From contig NZ_JAFLWA010000019.1 of NCBI RefSeq assembly GCF_017316125.1, forward strand, positions 124,001-188,000: a stretch of DNA of 64,000 nt, given 5' to 3'. The translations under genes and the position numbers were made by a program. The notes below the pieces were generated by a model. It did not search any database, was not told where the DNA came from, and saw only the letters and a list, made by a program, of their open reading frames with translations. Source of the DNA: Enterococcus sp. DIV0660C (lineage in GTDB: Bacteria; Bacillota; Bacilli; Lactobacillales; Enterococcaceae). Below, piece after piece: positions 60,313 through 64,000 of the stretch (the stretch's first letter is position 1; each line of letters starts with the position of its first letter).

Positions 60313-60795
60313 ATGAGCAATGATCGAATTCCTTGGGACCAATATTTTATGGCCCAATCTGTATTATTATCTTTGCGCAGTACGTGTACGCGATTAGAAG
60401 TCGGAGCGACTTTGGTTAGAGAAAAACGCATCATTGCTGGTGGATATAATGGCGCTGTAAGCGGCGATGTTCACTGTATTGATGAAGGCTGTTACATTGT
60501 TGATGGACATTGCCTGCGAACGATTCACGCAGAAATGAATGCTTTACTTCAATGTGCAAAACTAGGAATCCCCACTGAAGGTTCAGAGATTTATGTTACC
60601 CATTTCCCATGTTTGGCTTGTACGAAAGCATTGTTACAAGCTGGTATTACTAAAATCAATTATCTACATGATTACCGAAATGATGCTTATGCACTTTCAT
60701 TGATTGATCAAATGGGTGCATCGATCCACCAAGTATCACTAGATTCGGCCTATTTCTCTAAATTACAAAAAGAGCTATCAGGTGAACGCGTTTAG
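60313..60795 (+). CDS. comEB: ComE operon protein 2, deoxycytidylate-deaminase family
   Basis: A 160-residue zinc-dependent deaminase. The zinc and catalytic motifs are HAEMNALLQCA and FPCLACTKALLQ. The family converts dCMP to dUMP, and its place between comEA and comEC is common without being needed for DNA uptake. ATG 60313 is chosen (AGAGGTGA upstream); GTG 60304 lies inside that site. It overlaps comEC by 14 bases. Confidence 0.93.
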   Translation: MSNDRIPWDQYFMAQSVLLSLRSTCTRLEVGATLVREKRIIAGGYNGAVSGDVHCIDEGCYIVDGHCLRTIHAEMNALLQCAKLGIPTEGSEIYVTHFPCLACTKALLQAGITKINYLHDYRNDAYALSLIDQMGASIHQVSLDSAYFSKLQKELSGERV

Positions 60796-63082
60796 TTTAA
60801 AATTTTGTCTTGTCCAAAATCGCTTGATTTTTCCTGCGGTGATTTCTGGCTTGATTAGTTTAAGTTACTATACAGAAAGCTGGCAATATCGTTTGATTTT
60901 TGTCAGCCTTTTTTTCTGGATTTGTCTAAAAGAAGATCGTTCGATTTTGTTTTTAAGTTTAGTTTGTGGCGCTCTGGTTTTTTCTTCCTGTTTGTTTTTA
61001 GAAAAACCAACGATTCAATCAAGAGAGTCCACCTCCAGTAGCTTTATGATCAATACTGATACAATGCGTGAATCGGGTGATTTGATTACATTTATTGGAA
61101 CTTTAATGGATGAAAAACAGCAAAAAATTCAGTTGAGTTATCGAGCCCAGTCTGAAGAGGAACTGATCAAGATTCAAAACCTTAGAGGCAAAGCTTTTAT
61201 TTTATGGGTAAACGGTGAATTCAAAGAACCTGAACGAGCACGAAATCTTTATAATTTTGATCAAACTGCTTATTTTAAGAGCCAACGAATAATGGGAAAA
61301 TTTACGATTCAAAAAATAAAGAGAATCATAATACATCATACTTGGCATAATTTTTTACAACGAAAAAGAGCGACGGGAATTCTGTATGTCAAAAAGCATT
61401 TTCCAGAGAAATTAGGGGTATATATCAATGCTTTACTATTTGGTTACAAAGATGCGATTTTTAGTGACTCCCAAGAAGTATACCAAGATACGGGCTTGCT
61501 TCATTTATTTAGTTTATCAGGACTACACATCCAAGTCTATTTAGGCTGGATGTATTATGTTTTTAGACGACTGGGAGGGACCGTTCAAAAAAATACTTGT
61601 TTCATGTTTGTTGTCACACTATGTTATGTTGTACTAGCTGGAGGCTCAGTATCAATTTTACGTGCGAGTTTCTTATTTTTACTTCGTTTAGTAGGAAAGT
61701 GTTTTAGGGTACAATTGTCTGCAATGGATAGTTTCGCAGTTGTTATGTGGCTATTGTTGTTGCTTGAACCTTTGACACTTTATCAAATTGGAGGTCAATT
61801 AAGTCTTTGGTTCAGTTTTTTGTTTATTATTTTGCCGTTATATGAAAGAAAGCAAGGCATCTTCCAGTATTTGATGAAGTTGACTATTTTTAGCATAGTC
61901 ACGATGCCACTAACCAGTTGGCATTTTTTTCAATGGCCAATTTTTGGGATGTTTCTGACACTACTCTTTTTACCGTTATTTGAATATCTATTATTACCAC
62001 TTGTGGTTAGTATTTTCGTTTTACATAATTATCTACCAAGCAGTTTTTTATTTGTTTTAGATGATGGGCTAGGTTATTTGGAGCAATTGACGAAGCAACT
62101 GACCTTTGGAAATTTGATCATTGGACGCCCGGCTATTGTTTTTTTGTGGTTAGCTATTGGCTATCTTTTATTTCTTCACACCATTTCCTTTCGAAAATAT
62201 GATTTGTTTAAGCGAATGATCCTTTCATTTTTTGTCCCGTTTGCTTTGTATCATGGGACGAAGTTTGATTTGACAACCTCAGTAACTTTTATTGATGTTG
62301 GTCAGGGAGACAGTATCCTTTTAAAGGCACCTAATGGACGAGAAAATGTTTTGATTGATACAGGAGGGAAGTTATCTTTTAAGAAAGAAAAGTGGCAAGA
62401 GCGTCCAAAGCAAGCTTATTCTGATTATAATCTCGTGCCGTTCTTAAAAGGCCAAGGAATCAGAACCATTCATCAATTGATTTTGACTCATGATGATACG
62501 GATCATGTAGGCGAACTGGCTAATTTAGCAAAACATTTTACCATTGAAACTATTTTTATTGGTAAAGGAGCTGGGGAGACGAAAGAAGTCAAAAATCAGC
62601 TGAATCGACTGAAGAAGCAAGGAATCACTGTTCAAGAAATCAGTGCAGGGCAAGAAATCACTAGTTATTTTGAACTGCATGTATTAGCACCTTTGAAGCA
62701 AGGAAAGGGAAAAAATGAGGACTCTGTTGTTCTTTTAGCAGAAATCAATCGTCGGAAATTTTTATTTTTAGGGGATTTAAATCAGACGACAGAGGAAAAA
62801 GTAGGGAAGCGATATCCTTTTTTAAAAGCAGATGTTGTTAAATTAGGACACCATGGTAGCAAAACTTCAACTAGCCCTTTATTGATGACACAACTTCAAG
62901 CAAAATTAGCCATCATTTCTTGTGGAGCAAACAATTTATATGGACATCCACACCAAGAAGTGCTAACAAATTTAACGAAACAGCGTATTGCCTACCATAG
63001 AACAGATGAAGAAGGAATGGTTCGTTTTCTTTGGAAACCACTCGATGAAACAGAGAAAATACAAACGATGGAAAGCTGGTAA
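60782..63082 (+). CDS. comEC: DNA translocation channel ComEC
   Basis: A 766-residue membrane protein. It has an N-terminal DUF4131-like region, a competence domain with many membrane helices (DTGLLHLFSLSGLHIQVYLG in part, around residue 240-255), and a C-terminal metallo-beta-lactamase-like domain (FIDVGQGDSILLKAP, THDDTDHVGE, KLGHHGSKTSTS). The last probably degrades one strand during uptake. The full length and intact motifs suggest a working gene. The start GTG 60782 has a weak ribosome site and lies inside comEB. Confidence 0.93.
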   Translation: MNAFSLKFCLVQNRLIFPAVISGLISLSYYTESWQYRLIFVSLFFWICLKEDRSILFLSLVCGALVFSSCLFLEKPTIQSRESTSSSFMINTDTMRESGDLITFIGTLMDEKQQKIQLSYRAQSEEELIKIQNLRGKAFILWVNGEFKEPERARNLYNFDQTAYFKSQRIMGKFTIQKIKRIIIHHTWHNFLQRKRATGILYVKKHFPEKLGVYINALLFGYKDAIFSDSQEVYQDTGLLHLFSLSGLHIQVYLGWMYYVFRRLGGTVQKNTCFMFVVTLCYVVLAGGSVSILRASFLFLLRLVGKCFRVQLSAMDSFAVVMWLLLLLEPLTLYQIGGQLSLWFSFLFIILPLYERKQGIFQYLMKLTIFSIVTMPLTSWHFFQWPIFGMFLTLLFLPLFEYLLLPLVVSIFVLHNYLPSSFLFVLDDGLGYLEQLTKQLTFGNLIIGRPAIVFLWLAIGYLLFLHTISFRKYDLFKRMILSFFVPFALYHGTKFDLTTSVTFIDVGQGDSILLKAPNGRENVLIDTGGKLSFKKEKWQERPKQAYSDYNLVPFLKGQGIRTIHQLILTHDDTDHVGELANLAKHFTIETIFIGKGAGETKEVKNQLNRLKKQGITVQEISAGQEITSYFELHVLAPLKQGKGKNEDSVVLLAEINRRKFLFLGDLNQTTEEKVGKRYPFLKADVVKLGHHGSKTSTSPLLMTQLQAKLAIISCGANNLYGHPHQEVLTNLTKQRIAYHRTDEEGMVRFLWKPLDETEKIQTMESW

Positions 63083-63128
63083 TTCAATTCTTGAAATGGT
63101 AGGATAAGTTTTGAAAGTGGTGAATAAT

Positions 63129-64000
63129 TTGAGCGTGCAGGCAGACTTACAAAAAATTCGCAAAGAAAAATTACAACCTTGTTACCTAGTTTTAGGAACG
63201 GAAAAATTTTTACAAGATCAAGTGCGAGAAGAAATTTTAAAAAAAATACAAGTTGACAGTAAAGATGATTTAAACTTTTTGAGTTTTGATATGGAAAATA
63301 CTAGTTTGGATGAAGTAGTCGCAGAGGCGGAAACTCTACCATTTTTTGGAGAACAACGATTAGTATTCGTAGAAAATCCTTATTTTTTAACTGGTGAGAA
63401 AGTGAATAATGGGAGTGAGCAAAATACAGATTTATTAGTCGATTATTTAAAGGCACCATTAGAATCAACTGTGTTGGTTTTCTTTGCACCATACGAAAAG
63501 CTAGATGAACGAAAAAAAGTAACAAAGCAGCTGAAAAAGACTGCAATCATCATTGATGTGAAGCAACTAAATGAAAAAGAAGTTCGTCAATATTTGACAA
63601 ACACGTTAAATAATTCAGAAATCGCGATGGATCGTTACGCGATTGATTTGTTTTTACGATTAACGGATTTGGATTTATCGAAGTTGATGCGAGAATTACA
63701 AAAATTAATGCTTTTTGCACAAGATCAAAAGAAAATCACGTCCAAAGAAGTGGAACAGCTTGTGCCTAAAACACTGGAGCATAATCTTTTTGATATGACA
63801 CAATACGTGCTGACTGGAAATACAGAACAAGCATTACGATTGTATGAAGATCTGGTCTTACAAGGTGAGGAAACAATCAAAATAAATGCTATTTTATTGG
63901 CGCAATTACGCTTATTATTACAAACAAAATTCTTGATCAAAATCGGCTATCAGCAAGCAAATATTGCAGAAACGTTAAAGGTTCACCCGTATCGAGTCAA
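63129..64000 (+). CDS. holA: DNA polymerase III delta subunit (partial, 5' part)
   Basis: The frame stays open to the right edge of the window, giving about 290 residues. It encodes the clamp-loader delta subunit, which opens the beta sliding clamp. PCYLVLGTEKFLQDQV near the start, LPFFGEQRLVFVENPYF, and DLDLSKLMRELQKLMLF are family segments. Starts at TTG 63111, GTG 63117 or 63120 and TTG 63129 are possible; the last gives the usual short N-terminus (MSVQADLQKI). It follows comEC closely, as in most Firmicutes. Confidence 0.88.
   Translation, partial: MSVQADLQKIRKEKLQPCYLVLGTEKFLQDQVREEILKKIQVDSKDDLNFLSFDMENTSLDEVVAEAETLPFFGEQRLVFVENPYFLTGEKVNNGSEQNTDLLVDYLKAPLESTVLVFFAPYEKLDERKKVTKQLKKTAIIIDVKQLNEKEVRQYLTNTLNNSEIAMDRYAIDLFLRLTDLDLSKLMRELQKLMLFAQDQKKITSKEVEQLVPKTLEHNLFDMTQYVLTGNTEQALRLYEDLVLQGEETIKINAILLAQLRLLLQTKFLIKIGYQQANIAETLKVHPYRV

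Overview
The window is about 64 kb of low-GC Firmicutes DNA, most likely a chromosomal segment of an Enterococcus or a close relative. This rests on gene content and order: purSQLFMNHD, a gram-positive pdhABCD operon, WxL/DUF916 cell-wall proteins, ftsW next to pyruvate carboxylase, and ylbF-ylbG-rsmD-coaD-PDZ protease-comEA-comEB-comEC-holA. The genus is inferred from these features; no database search was possible. I saw no tRNA, rRNA, insertion sequence, prophage or CRISPR array.

Layout. (1) 1-9270: the 3' part of the de novo purine operon, from the end of purC to purD, with tight or overlapping junctions. (2) 9349-14313: single genes, namely an aldo/keto reductase, guaC (GMP reductase) with PurBox-like sites in its leader, UDP-GlcNAc 2-epimerase, and a MocR-type regulator that has lost its PLP lysine. 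(3) 14757-19905: pyruvate dehydrogenase operon, whose E2 carries two almost identical lipoyl domains. (4) 20051-31592: a sugar island. A galactitol-family PTS (EIIA, two nearly identical tandem EIIB genes, EIIC) on the minus strand diverges from a DeoR-type lacR followed by lacABCD (tagatose-6-phosphate pathway). A fructose-family EIIBCA permease and its PRD-type activator follow. Promoters with catabolite-responsive elements (cre) in the spacer and a duplicated candidate LacR operator can be read directly.

(5) 32009-44975: a surface-protein island. It has a Mga-like regulator, a processive GT2 glycosyltransferase with a 48-residue membrane peptide, a large WxL adhesin, a small LPKTG protein, a small WxL protein, a DUF916/DUF3324 anchor protein, a second Mga-like regulator, a small exported protein, a dedicated sortase, an unknown 106-residue protein, and a secreted pectate-lyase-like adhesin with two Ig repeats. 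This is the most accessory and least described part of the window. (6) 45118-64000: core housekeeping genes, namely UPF0223, inositol-phosphatase family, typA, recQ, ylaN, ftsW, pyc, a degenerate CAP-domain protein, ylbF, ylbG, rsmD, coaD, a PDZ/Lon-type protease, comEABC and the start of holA, which runs off the right edge.

How the genes fit together. Purine synthesis and salvage (pur, guaC) may share PurR control. The PTS/lac block should import a hexose or hexitol as its phosphate, pass it through tagatose-6-phosphate and tagatose-1,6-bisphosphate to triose phosphates, and feed pyruvate to Pdh and Pyc. The WxL island looks like a self-contained surface-assembly unit with its own regulators and sortase. 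Intrinsic terminators separate nearly all of these units.
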